A stretch of 11,613 bases of DNA. Origin: an uncultured Prevotella sp. GTDB lineage: Bacteria > Bacteroidota > Bacteroidia > Bacteroidales > Bacteroidaceae. This document shows, one piece after another, positions 1-6,200 of this stretch. The stretch covers positions 1 through 11,613 of the forward strand of contig CALEKA010000027.1 of NCBI GenBank assembly GCA_937898715.1. The letters run 5' to 3'. Below the pieces are notes generated by a model. It made no database searches. It was not told the origin of the DNA and saw nothing but the letters and a program-made list of their open reading frames with translations. Positions within the stretch are counted from its first letter, which is position 1. Each line of letters begins with the position of its first letter. Made by a program: the position numbers and the translations under genes.

Positions 1-8
1 TACCTTTG
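1..8 (+). promoter_or_regulatory. Probable -7 promoter element of the accessory operon
   Basis: The sequence TACCTTTG matches the Bacteroidetes -7 consensus TAnnTTTG exactly. The matching -33 element would lie left of the window, so only half of the promoter can be seen. Transcription would start near base 13-16 and read into the excisionase-type gene at 104, leaving a leader of about 90 bases. The same octamer, on the other strand, forms the promoter of the tRNA-Leu gene in this window, which supports the assignment. Confidence 0.5.
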
Positions 9-13
9 CACTT

Positions 14-36
14 GTTATCAGATAACACCAGATAAC
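14..36. promoter_or_regulatory. Operator-like palindrome plus extra half-site
   Basis: GTTATC-A-GATAAC is a perfect 13-base palindrome at 14-26, and a third GATAAC half-site follows at 31-36, so CAGATAAC is directly repeated with a 10-bp period. The site overlaps the expected transcription start of the operon. A dimeric repressor or the element's own excisionase-type protein bound here would block or remodel that start. The position and symmetry are seen in the sequence; the regulatory role is inferred. Confidence 0.45.
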
Positions 37-103
37 CGAGGCAAAGGATTTACAGACGTGTTTACCCAGAGCCTCTTTGTTGAACCCTCTAATAAATATA
101 GAA

Positions 104-394
104 ATGAGCAAGGAGGAACTTACACAGATTACCAATTTGGTAACAGACAACACCTTATTTTGTACAAAAGAGGTGCTTACAAGCGATGAGGCAGCACGTT
201 ATATGGGCATATCCAAAAGCTACCTCTACAAACTTACAATGAGGCAGCAAATACCACATTACAAGCCAATGGGCAAGATGTGTTATTTCAACCGTGTTGA
301 GTTGGAAAATTGGTTGCAAAACAACCGAGTTTCAACGGATGAAGAAATAACAGAACGTGCCAACAACTATTGTATGAAAGGAGGCAAGCGATGA
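104..394 (+). CDS. Excisionase-type winged helix-turn-helix protein
   Basis: This is a 96-residue DNA-binding protein of the excisionase/MerR-like helix-turn-helix_17 type. Residues 24-74 follow the family pattern: VLTSDEAARYMGIS (first helix and turn), SYLYKL (recognition helix), a wing around IPHYKPMGK, then YFNRVELENWL. Proteins of this class usually bend DNA at attachment sites to direct excision, and some also repress transcription. I chose ATG 104 over the in-frame TTG codons at 77 and 80 because it is the first ATG and gives a compact N-terminus. The last four bases overlap the next gene (ATGA at 391-394), so the two are translationally coupled. An integrase partner is not visible and may lie left of the window. 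The family call is secure; excision as the role is inferred. Confidence 0.85.
   Translation: MSKEELTQITNLVTDNTLFCTKEVLTSDEAARYMGISKSYLYKLTMRQQIPHYKPMGKMCYFNRVELENWLQNNRVSTDEEITERANNYCMKGGKR
378..384 (+). promoter_or_regulatory. Shine-Dalgarno site that fixes the 391 start
   Basis: AAGGAGG lies six bases before ATG 391, inside the end of the excisionase-type gene. It is the only strong Shine-Dalgarno sequence in the element; the other genes have weak or no matches, as is common in Bacteroidetes. It favours ATG 391 over the in-frame TTG at 370. Confidence 0.75.
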
Positions 395-918
395 TTTTAA
401 CCGATTACTACAAGTTTGAGCGTGTGGCAACCAAAGCTAAATCAAGAATGGATTGCACCGCTTCTACACATAGTTACCCAGAGTTTGAGGATAGAACGGC
501 AACAAGAGCCAACAAAGCAACTGAAAAGCGTGATGCAACCGATGTGGGCGATATTATCATTTATTACAATGATGTGCCAACACAATTTGGGGGCAATGTA
601 CACAGAAAGGCAGATAAAAGCATTTCCATAAAGGGCAAAAATCTTAGTAGTGTATATGTGCCAGATGTAGCCAGAAACATTGCTTATGGCGATTTTAGAG
701 GCACAACAGACGCTTTGTTGTTTGTGTTCCATAACTTGAATGTTGTTAATGGAGTGATACAAAAAGGCAGCATTATTGAGGTTTTTGTAGCCAGAGGCAA
801 AAGTAAAGATCGTGTGCCACTCTTTGAAATGCTTTCAGATGGTGAGTTGGATGATGAAATGAACGAGCTAAGAGGAAATGCAAGCCCAACAGACATAGGC
901 TTTACAATGGGCTATTAA
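391..918 (+). CDS. Element protein of unknown function (175 aa)
   Basis: I do not recognise this family. It has 175 residues and no signal peptide or membrane segment. The first 50 residues are polar and basic (YKFERVATKAKSR). The middle is rich in beta-type sequence (DIIIYYNDV, ALLFVFHNLNVV, SIIEVFVARGK). The end is acidic (SDGELDDEMNELRG). It overlaps the excisionase-type gene by four bases and precedes the replication initiator. In filamentous phages the neighbour of the replication gene is commonly a single-strand DNA-binding protein; a beta-rich body with an acidic tail would fit such a role, but no specific motif shows it. Function is therefore open; that the gene is real is well supported by the strong ribosome binding site and the coupling. 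Confidence 0.8.
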   Translation: MILTDYYKFERVATKAKSRMDCTASTHSYPEFEDRTATRANKATEKRDATDVGDIIIYYNDVPTQFGGNVHRKADKSISIKGKNLSSVYVPDVARNIAYGDFRGTTDALLFVFHNLNVVNGVIQKGSIIEVFVARGKSKDRVPLFEMLSDGELDDEMNELRGNASPTDIGFTMGY

Positions 919-1009
919 GGTTGGGCAAGCCTCAACCGAGATTGCACACAAATAACTTGCACAACTCTATATTAAGTTGTATTTCATTACCAAATCAGTA
1001 ATAGTGTGT
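919..1009 (+). other. Inter-gene leader with hairpin and short repeats, possible origin or Rep target
   Basis: This 91-base gap before the replication gene is dense in structure. At 919-937 a GC-rich hairpin forms (GGTTGGG, loop CAAG, CCTCAACC with one bulged T). TTGCACA is directly repeated at 942-948 and 957-963, 15 bases apart, like a pair of iterons. The 39-bp leader repeat follows at 965-1003. Rolling-circle initiators often act on hairpin-containing origins near their own gene, so this is a candidate origin or control region. The structures are seen; the role is inferred. Confidence 0.35.
965..1003 (+). repeat. 39-bp leader repeat, copy A
   Basis: It matches copy B at 1955-1993 at 34 of 39 positions with no gaps. 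Both copies end in ATTAC-N7-GTAAT (here 986-1002), while the seven central bases differ, so the inverted half-sites are what is conserved. Copy A ends six bases before the start codon of the replication gene. Confidence 0.8.
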
Positions 1010-1951
1010 ATGTATGACACAATAAACTTTAAGCTAAGTGTTGAAGATGTGCCAGAGGTGGACTTTCTACAAGAAGTACCGTGTTATCTGGATGAGGCAA
1101 CAATAGGCTTTCATAATTTCAATGGTGAGCAAGCTGTAACGGGCAATGTTGGAGGCTTGAAAGTATCTATCAACCGATACCAGATTAAAGTGAAAGATGG
1201 AAGTTTGTGTAAATGGCATTTGGGCAACAACTTTAAGACAATGGGGCGAGGCGATACACAAAGGGCAATAGAGCAGCTTTCAGACACATTGCACTTGCCA
1301 ATGGATAAAGCAACCATTACAAGAATAGATGTTGCACAAAATATCATTGTAAAGCACCCAATTATGGTCTATCTAAACCATTTGGGAGTGTTGAGATATG
1401 CTAAACGCTTGCAAGAACCAGACGGACTTTATTATTGCAGAAGTGGGGAAAGGCTTTGCTTTTATGACAAGAACCGAGAACAACGGGCTAAAGGTGAGGC
1501 TATACCAGAGCTATACAAGGGTAGAAACGTTTTGAGGTATGAACAACGCTATACAAGGCGGTTAGCTACTCAACTAAAGGTTAATGAAGTGAGGGCAGCT
1601 TTGCTTTATGATGAGGCTTTCTATGTGGCATTAATCCAACGTTGGAGAGATACCTACAAAGGAATTAACAAGGTAAACGACATAACATTAAACTTTCAAG
1701 CAATGACAAGCAAACAACAACTTTACAAAATGGGAGTGCTTTCAATGGTTGAACGTGTTGGCGGTGAGGTTGAAATGATAAGCCAGATTAACGAGGCACA
1801 AAAGCGAGGCGATTTAACCTCAAAGCAAGCGTTTGATTTGAGAAAGGCTATTAAAGAGGCTTGCAAGGTGAAAGAGGGATTAACCGTGCAAAGCGAGGCA
1901 ATAGCAGAACTTGACAAGAAAATTATTGAGGCAGTGAGATATTACCGATAA
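1010..1951 (+). CDS. Phage/plasmid replication initiator, gene II/X type
   Basis: This 313-residue protein resembles the replication initiators of filamentous phages and related plasmids (gene II/X type, Phage_CRI-like), which nick one strand at the plus origin to start rolling-circle replication. Visible landmarks are KWHLGNNF (68-75), TRIDVAQNI (104-112), LCFYDKNRE (149-157) and LRYEQRYTRRL (175-185), followed by a helical, charged C-terminal third. The middle three correspond to the conserved R-x-D-x-A, FYDK and RYE blocks as I remember them for this family. I did not locate the catalytic tyrosine with certainty. ATG 1010 was preferred to TTG 977 because the latter lies within the leader repeat. 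It is the third gene of the operon. A plasmid-type Rep of the same superfamily remains possible. Confidence 0.75.
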   Translation: MYDTINFKLSVEDVPEVDFLQEVPCYLDEATIGFHNFNGEQAVTGNVGGLKVSINRYQIKVKDGSLCKWHLGNNFKTMGRGDTQRAIEQLSDTLHLPMDKATITRIDVAQNIIVKHPIMVYLNHLGVLRYAKRLQEPDGLYYCRSGERLCFYDKNREQRAKGEAIPELYKGRNVLRYEQRYTRRLATQLKVNEVRAALLYDEAFYVALIQRWRDTYKGINKVNDITLNFQAMTSKQQLYKMGVLSMVERVGGEVEMISQINEAQKRGDLTSKQAFDLRKAIKEACKVKEGLTVQSEAIAELDKKIIEAVRYYR

Positions 1952-1954
1952 TCC

Positions 1955-1993
1955 CTCTATATTAAAGTGTATTTCATTACCGATTTAGTAATA
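1955..1993 (+). repeat. 39-bp leader repeat, copy B
   Basis: This is the second copy of the repeat at 965-1003, starting three bases after the stop codon of the replication gene. The inverted half-sites ATTAC (1976-1980) and GTAAT (1988-1992) are intact, with seven diverged bases between them. A related string, ATTACCGATAAT, occurs just upstream at 1941-1952 across the end of the replication gene. The copy ends 17 bases before the next start codon. Confidence 0.8.
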
Positions 1994-2010
1994 ACAAAGT
2001 ATCTGGAGAT

Positions 2011-2508
2011 ATGAGTAAGGTAAACAGAAATGAAGTGAACAGAAATGAACAAAATGCAACAATATCCCCAACAACGGGGTTAACTCCACAACAAGAGCAA
2101 GCGTGTATATTGTTGGCAAGCGGTGAGAATGTTACAAATGTGGCAGACAAATTGAGCCTCAACCGAGGCACTTTGTACAAGTGGCAGCAGAACAAGGCTT
2201 TTGTGTGCTTTTACAACAAACAATGCCAAGAGTACAAGAATAATGTAAGGAATGGGCTTTTAGGCTTGCACCAACAAGCAATAGCAACAATAGGGCAATT
2301 AATAACAACGGGTAGCGAGGCAACAAGGTTAAAATCTGCAATGTGGTTGTTGGAGAAAGTTGAGGCTATTGAGGTTGGAGATACAAACATAAGGAAAGTA
2401 TTGAAAGACCAATGTACAACAACCAATGAAGATTGGGCATACTTTACAGGAGTTGATGAAAAGGAGTATAAGCGACAACTAAAGGCTTATGGTTTGGATG
2501 ATGAATAA
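2011..2508 (+). CDS. Helix-turn-helix protein, small terminase-like
   Basis: This is a 165-residue protein with a helix-turn-helix at residues 24-60 (LTPQQEQACILLASGE, then VADKLSLNRGTLYKW), followed by a long helical stretch (65-120) containing NNVRNGLLGLHQQAIATI and RLKSAMWLLEKVE. That order is typical of the phBC6A51-type domain found in small terminase-like and transposase-associated DNA-binding proteins. In a phage, a small terminase subunit recognises DNA for packaging; in a small element the same fold may be a replication or transcription regulator. No large terminase subunit is in view. The N-terminus carries a 15-bp tandem duplication (2020-2049) giving VNRNE twice. It is the last gene of the operon, 29 bases before the terminator. 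The fold is fairly sure and the role is not. Confidence 0.7.
   Translation: MSKVNRNEVNRNEQNATISPTTGLTPQQEQACILLASGENVTNVADKLSLNRGTLYKWQQNKAFVCFYNKQCQEYKNNVRNGLLGLHQQAIATIGQLITTGSEATRLKSAMWLLEKVEAIEVGDTNIRKVLKDQCTTTNEDWAYFTGVDEKEYKRQLKAYGLDDE
2020..2049 (+). repeat. 15-bp in-frame tandem duplication
   Basis: Two 15-bp copies (2020-2034 and 2035-2049) differ at a single base and encode VNRNE-VNRNE at the N-terminus of the helix-turn-helix protein. Being in frame, the duplication lengthens a probably flexible tail without disturbing the domain. Confidence 0.85.
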
Positions 2509-2537
2509 CACCAAGCAGCAAAGCCACTCCAACAAAT

Positions 2538-2580
2538 AAAAAAAGGGGCAAGCGTTATGCAAGCCCTTTTTTTGTTTTTT
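2538..2580 (+). terminator. Intrinsic terminator of the accessory operon
   Basis: AAAAAAAGGG (2538-2547) pairs with CCCTTTTTTT (2564-2573), and a run of T with one G continues to 2580. The short GCA/TGC pairing inside extends the stem. It lies 29 bases after the last element gene and ends the forward transcript before the oppositely transcribed tRNA gene. The A-tract on the other side could also stop transcription coming from the right. Confidence 0.85.
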
Positions 2581-2654
2581 ATAGCCTCAACACTCCAATT
2601 ATACTGCTAAAATATAGGGGTGTTGTTTGCTTTTGCTCGTTTTTTGCTCGTCTG
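2581..2654. other. Probable element boundary region with short repeats
   Basis: No gene fits here. CAACACTCC (2588-2596) and GGGGTGTTG (2617-2625) are inverted, pairing throughout with one G-T pair across a 20-base AT-rich spacer. TTTTGCTCG then occurs twice (2631-2639 and 2642-2650). Lying between the element terminator and the tRNA terminator, this stretch is where an integration junction or recombinase binding sites would be expected. The matching left junction is outside the window, so this is unproven. Confidence 0.3.
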
Positions 2655-2695
2655 AAAAGTAAAAACGCCTGTAAGTTGTTGACTTACAAGCGTTT
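2655..2695 (-). terminator. Intrinsic terminator of the tRNA-Leu gene
   Basis: On the minus strand, 13-base arms (2683-2695 and 2663-2675) pair with one mismatch around a seven-base loop, and are followed by TT-A-C-TTTT. The hairpin starts 15 bases beyond the tRNA 3' end, as expected for a single tRNA transcription unit. Read on the plus strand, the same stem is followed by CAAAATTTTTG, so it may work weakly in both directions. Confidence 0.75.
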
Positions 2696-2710
2696 CAAAA
2701 TTTTTGTTAG

Positions 2711-2792
2711 TACCCAGAGCCGGGGTCGAACCGGCACGGGTTGCCCCACTGGTGTTTGAGACCAGCGCGTCTACCGATTCCGCCATCTGGGC
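2711..2792 (-). tRNA. tRNA-Leu (anticodon CAA)
   Basis: Read on the minus strand this is a complete 82-base tRNA. The acceptor GCCCAGA pairs with TCTGGGT (a G-T pair closes the end); the anticodon stem CTGGT/ACCAG holds the loop CTCAAAC with anticodon CAA at 2758-2756; a long variable arm typical of the class II tRNAs (Leu, Ser, Tyr) follows; and the T-arm contains GGTTCGACCCC. The discriminator is A, and CCA is not encoded (TAAC follows), so CCA must be added after transcription. It decodes UUG. The 3' end faces the accessory element, and tRNA 3' ends are favoured integration sites. Confidence 0.97.
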
Positions 2793-2828
2793 TGCTTCTC
2801 ATGCCTCGTTTGGAGGCTTAAAGCGGTG

Positions 2829-2860
2829 CAAAGGTAAGGGTTTCTGCCGTTACTGCCAAA
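2829..2860 (-). promoter_or_regulatory. Promoter of tRNA-Leu
   Basis: On the minus strand TTTG (2860-2857) and TACCTTTG (2836-2829) are separated by 20 bases, a full match to the Bacteroidetes promoter consensus. Transcription would start near 2822, leaving a leader of about 30 bases that holds a small hairpin (GCCTC/GAGGC, 2803-2817) before the tRNA. Confidence 0.8.
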
Positions 2861-2945
2861 CGTTTTGCAGAAAAAGTGTGCGCATTTGGCTTAAAAAAGC
2901 GTATTTACGCTCCATATAGAATCAAATTCTTTGAAGATGTGTACG

Positions 2946-2984
2946 AAAAAACCGCTCCGCTGTACAATTCGAGCAGCGAAGCGG
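2946..2984 (-). terminator. Intrinsic terminator downstream of the 205-aa outer-membrane protein gene
   Basis: On the minus strand CCGCTTCGCTG (2984-2974) pairs with CAGCGGAGCGG (2962-2952) with one mismatch, followed by TTTTTT (2951-2946). It lies about 120 bases beyond the stop codon at 3105, so the transcript would carry a fairly long 3' tail. It also separates that transcript from the tRNA promoter. Confidence 0.8.
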
Positions 2985-3104
2985 AATAATATGCTTATTA
3001 TGAATGAACTAAAGATCTGAGAGCGAAGTCCAAGTTTTTAGGCGTCTGAAGACAACGGTAACTTTATAACCTCATAACCTCAAAACTCAAAACTCCAACC
3101 TCTC

Positions 3105-3722
3105 TTAGAACATGTAGGTCACGCCTACGTTGAAGTTCCAGTTGTGAGCGCTTGTGTTGTCCCACACCTTAGTGAAGCCATATTCATAGCCCATGTGGAT
3201 CTGGAAGCTGCTTACTTCTACACCAGCGCGCAGGCCCCAACCAGCGTCGAAGCGGTTGGCACCATTGTCGCCGAAGAAGTCGGTGTCGGCAGAGCCAGTC
3301 TGGCCCAATGCTGAGGCGTCGGCCTTAATCTTGCCGCAAGTACCTACGGCGAAGTAGGGACCAGTCTCGCCGAAGAGGCTAAGGTCGTCGCTCAAGTTGA
3401 TGCGTCCACCGATGTTGACGGGGATTTCCAGGTAGTGAGCGTTGTCCTTTACCTTCACGTTGACGCCACGTTCCTCTACTTCTTTCATATTGCCTTTCAT
3501 CGACCACTGTACGCCCCATCCGAGGTAGAGGTTAGGGTTGAAGTTGTATTCGAAGCGAGCACCAGCGTTGAAGCCGATGCGGCAGTCCATGTTCATGTCG
3601 GTGATGTTGGTCACGTTCATACCAGCAGTGATACCTGCGCGGAAGCCTTTTTTCACTTGTGCGTTGGCGGTAAGTGCGGTGCATGCGAGCAATCCGCCGA
3701 GGAGTAATGCTTTTGCTTTCAT
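3105..3722 (-). CDS. Outer-membrane beta-barrel protein (porin family, 205 aa)
   Basis: This is a secreted 205-residue protein of the small Bacteroidetes outer-membrane beta-barrel type (OMP_b-brl). A signal peptide (KAK, a hydrophobic run, cleavage at about ANA|Q, residue 21) precedes alternating polar/aromatic strands such as FRAGITAGMNV, GFNAGARFEYNF, LYLGWGVQWSM, HYLEIPVNIGGRI and FQIHMGYEYGF. The chain ends GVTYMF with a terminal phenylalanine, the usual signal for outer-membrane assembly. Length fits an eight-stranded barrel. LLAC at residues 11-14 slightly resembles a lipobox, but the run before it is short, so signal peptidase I processing is likelier. It has its own promoter and terminator. 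Ligand and role are unknown. Confidence 0.85.
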   Translation of the reverse strand: MKAKALLLGGLLACTALTANAQVKKGFRAGITAGMNVTNITDMNMDCRIGFNAGARFEYNFNPNLYLGWGVQWSMKGNMKEVEERGVNVKVKDNAHYLEIPVNIGGRINLSDDLSLFGETGPYFAVGTCGKIKADASALGQTGSADTDFFGDNGANRFDAGWGLRAGVEVSSFQIHMGYEYGFTKVWDNTSAHNWNFNVGVTYMF

Positions 3723-3823
3723 TGTTCAAATAGTGGTTTAGGTGTATAGGGGCTTGCTGAGGCTGCTTTTTAGGTGCGAGCTTAAGAAGTACCCATACGA
3801 AGGGTTAAACATTGTTCTGAGCG

Positions 3824-3855
3824 CAAAAATAGGACTTTTCTGGTATATTCTGCAA
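3824..3855 (-). promoter_or_regulatory. Promoter of the 205-aa outer-membrane protein gene
   Basis: On the minus strand CTTG (3855-3852 region, TTG core) and TATTTTTG (3831-3824) are about 21 bases apart, matching the Bacteroidetes pattern. The start near 3817 would give a leader of about 95 bases before ATG 3722. Confidence 0.65.
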
Positions 3856-4002
3856 GTCTTTGGCGTCCTTGTGAACAGAGAAGTGGAAGTTTTGAACAAA
3901 AATGTAGGGATATTCTGGAGGAGGATGCTTCAATAGTTTTGTGGGCGACAATAGTTCTATGGGTTTCGTGCCTTCGTGCCAGTGCAATCAGTGAGCGTGA
4001 AA

Positions 4003-4211
4003 CTTTCAGCCAATACAGGGGGCGACGCGTCCTCGCGTCGGCATGGCCTCTATATAAGCAGTAAACCCAAAGGATGCGGAATACTTTATCCACACTTCCC
4101 TTGGGTTTACGCTATTTGTCTGTTCAATGCGCCGACGCGGGGACGCGTCGCCCCCTGTATTGGCTGAAGGTTTATTGCTCGCTAATGATGCCGACGCGGG
4201 ACGCGTCGCCC
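4003..4211. repeat. Compound inverted repeat downstream of gyrB, with an extra half copy
   Basis: Two 40-bp outer arms (4003-4042 and 4131-4170) are inverted and pair at 38 of 40 positions. Between them a second inverted pair, GTAAACCCAA/TTGGGTTTAC (4061-4070 and 4101-4110), is nested. Each GC-rich arm is itself a hairpin: CGACGCG and CGCGTCG around TCCT (4023-4040) or GGGA (4133-4150). A third copy of the GC core stands at 4190-4211 (loop GGA), ending 30 bases beyond the gyrB stop. No T-tract follows, so it is not a clear intrinsic terminator. A REP/MITE-like mobile or folded element is likelier. With the promoter at 3824-3855 it accounts for the 3723-4241 gap between genes. Confidence 0.85.
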
Positions 4212-4241
4212 ACAGAACTAATAGGGGGGGATGCTTTTGCT

Positions 4242-6200
4242 TTATGCATCAATATTGGCATACACTGCATTCTTCTCGATAAATTCGCGGCGGGGACCTA
4301 CGTCGTCGCCCATGAGCATAGAGAAGATGTAGTCGGCATCGGCAGCATTGTCGAGCGATACTTGCTTCAGTAAGCGTGTCTCAGGACACATGGTGGTGCT
4401 CCAAAGTTCCTCGGGGTTCATCTCACCGAGACCTTTGTAGCGCTGTGTCTTGATGCTTCCTTCGGTGCCGTCGCCGTATTTGTCCATGAAGATTTGGCGA
4501 TCGCGGTCGTTGTAGCAGTATTCGGATACCTTGCCCTTTGTACACTTGTAGAGGGGCGGCATGGCGATGTAGAGGTAGCCGTCCTGGATAATCTGAGGCA
4601 TGTAGCGATAGAAGAGCGTCATGATGAGCGTGGCGATGTGCTGACCGTCGACATCGGCATCGGCCATGATGATCACCTTGTGGTAGCGGAGCTTCTCAAG
4701 GTTGGCTTCTTTGGAGTCGTCGCCGAGGCCGAATCGGATGCCGAGGGCCTGGATGATGTTGTTCACCTCATCGCTCTCGAAGGCTTTGTGCCACATGGCT
4801 TTTTCTACGTTGAGGATCTTACCGCGCAAGGGGAGGATGGCTTGTGTGGCACGGCTACGGCCTTGCTTTGCCGAACCGCCAGCGGAGTCACCCTCGACGA
4901 GGAAGATCTCACACAGAGCGGGGTCCTTGGAAGAGCAGTCGGCGAGCTTACCGGGAAGTCCACCACCCGAGAGCGGGCTCTTGCGCAGTACGCTTTCGCG
5001 GGCTTTGCGTGAGGCAATACGTGCGCTGGCGGCAAGGATCACCTTGTCTACGATGAGTTTGGCTTCCTTGGGATGTTCCTCGAGGTAGTAGCTTAGGGCT
5101 TCGCCCACGGCTTGATTGACAGCACCGGTCACCTCGTTATTGCCGAGCTTCGTCTTGGTCTGACCCTCAAACTGGGGCTCTGCCACCTTGACGCTGATCA
5201 CGGCGGTGAGGCCCTCGCGGAAGTCTTCGCCCGAGATTTCTACTTTGGCTTTCTCAATCTGCTTGGCAGCGGTCTCTTCGGCATACTTCTTGAGCACACG
5301 CGTCACGGCCTGACGGAAGCCTACGAGGTGGGTACCACCCTCGATGGTGTTGATATTGTTGACGTAGGTGTGGATATTCTCGGAGTAGGAGGTATTGTAC
5401 ATGATGGCTACCTCGATGGGGATGTTGTTCTTCTCCGTGTTGATATAGATCACGTCGTTGAAGAGGTGCTGGCGTGAGGAATCGATGTAGCGTACGAACT
5501 CGCGCAGACCGAGGTCGGAGTGGAACACGTCCTTGTGAGTGTTGCCCTCTTCGTCGGGACGGAGATCGGTCAGGGTGATGGTGATACCGGCATTCAAGTA
5601 GGCTAACTCGCGCATACGGTTGGCGAGAATCTCATACTTGTAGGTGGTAGTGGTGAATATGGAGGGATCGGGCCAGAAGTGCTGACGGGTGCCTCGCAGG
5701 TCGGTGGTGCCTACCACGGCTACGGGGCTTTGGGGGTGACCCTTGGCGTACTCTTGGCGATAGATCTTGCCATCGCGGAATACTTCAGATACCATCTTGG
5801 TGGACAGGGCATTTACACAGCTCACACCCACGCCGTGCAGACCGCCAGAGACTTTGTAAGAGCCTTTATCAAACTTACCACCGGCGTGGAGCACAGTCAT
5901 TACCACTTCCAGGGCTGAGCGATGCTCTTTGGGGTGCATATCGACGGGGATACCACGGCCATTGTCCTGCACGATGATAGAGTTGTCTTCGCAGATGGTC
6001 ACTTCGATGTGGGTGCAATAGCCAGCCAGGGCTTCATCGATAGAGTTGTCCACGGTCTCGTATACGAGGTGGTGAAGTCCTTTCTCGCTAATGTCGCCAA
6101 TGTACATGGCTGGACGCTTGCGCACGGCTTCAAGCCCTTCAAGCACCGTAATGTTGCTGGCGCTATAGGCTGCCGGGTTTTTCTTTTCTGTATCTTCCAT
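4242..6200 (-). CDS. gyrB: DNA gyrase subunit B
   Basis: This is the ATPase and metal-binding subunit of DNA gyrase, which with GyrA introduces negative supercoils. At 652 residues it is the short form, lacking the long insert of the E. coli protein. The GHKL ATPase carries VRKRPAMYIG (26-35), the catalytic glutamate E48 in YETVDNSIDEA, the DNGRG nucleotide motif (79-83) and the glycine-rich lid GLHGVGVSCVNALS. QTKTKLGNNEV marks the transducer region. The TOPRIM domain has EGDSAGG with E436 and DADVDG with D514 and D516 as metal ligands, followed by QRYKGLGEMNPEELW near the C-terminus. The lid, HHLVYETVDNSIDEAL and the QTKTKLGN motif favour GyrB over ParE. It is transcribed alone and lies between two related inverted-repeat elements. 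Confidence 0.96.
   Translation of the reverse strand: MEDTEKKNPAAYSASNITVLEGLEAVRKRPAMYIGDISEKGLHHLVYETVDNSIDEALAGYCTHIEVTICEDNSIIVQDNGRGIPVDMHPKEHRSALEVVMTVLHAGGKFDKGSYKVSGGLHGVGVSCVNALSTKMVSEVFRDGKIYRQEYAKGHPQSPVAVVGTTDLRGTRQHFWPDPSIFTTTTYKYEILANRMRELAYLNAGITITLTDLRPDEEGNTHKDVFHSDLGLREFVRYIDSSRQHLFNDVIYINTEKNNIPIEVAIMYNTSYSENIHTYVNNINTIEGGTHLVGFRQAVTRVLKKYAEETAAKQIEKAKVEISGEDFREGLTAVISVKVAEPQFEGQTKTKLGNNEVTGAVNQAVGEALSYYLEEHPKEAKLIVDKVILAASARIASRKARESVLRKSPLSGGGLPGKLADCSSKDPALCEIFLVEGDSAGGSAKQGRSRATQAILPLRGKILNVEKAMWHKAFESDEVNNIIQALGIRFGLGDDSKEANLEKLRYHKVIIMADADVDGQHIATLIMTLFYRYMPQIIQDGYLYIAMPPLYKCTKGKVSEYCYNDRDRQIFMDKYGDGTEGSIKTQRYKGLGEMNPEELWSTTMCPETRLLKQVSLDNAADADYIFSMLMGDDVGPRREFIEKNAVYANIDA

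Noticed and set aside
984..1003. Leader repeat as a dif-type site for XerC/XerD
   Set aside because: The half-sites are only five bases with a seven-base spacer, not two 11-base arms around six bases, and two copies lie next to gene starts, which fits a control site better.
36..2170. Frequent AACCGAG strings across the accessory element
   Set aside because: Several copies fall inside genes as ordinary Asn-Arg codons in different contexts, with no regular spacing. Codon preference explains them better than a uptake or recognition signal.
1..2700. CRISPR array or toxin-antitoxin pair in the accessory element
   Set aside because: There are no regularly spaced repeats with unique spacers, and no adjacent pair of small genes resembles a toxin-antitoxin module.
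3965..3980. Tandem TTCGTGCC doublet
   Set aside because: Only two eight-base copies occur and no structure accompanies them; too little to call a feature.
3976..4373. Overlapping plus-strand frames giving proteins with RRPLYWLK, also seen on the opposite strand at 3782-4093
   Set aside because: The shared peptide is simply the translation of the two inverted arms (4003-4042 and 4131-4170). There is no start signal, and the frames run into gyrB antisense.
4494..5477. Long plus-strand open frames inside gyrB
   Set aside because: They mirror the gyrB coding strand. The intact GyrB motifs on the minus strand explain the open frames.
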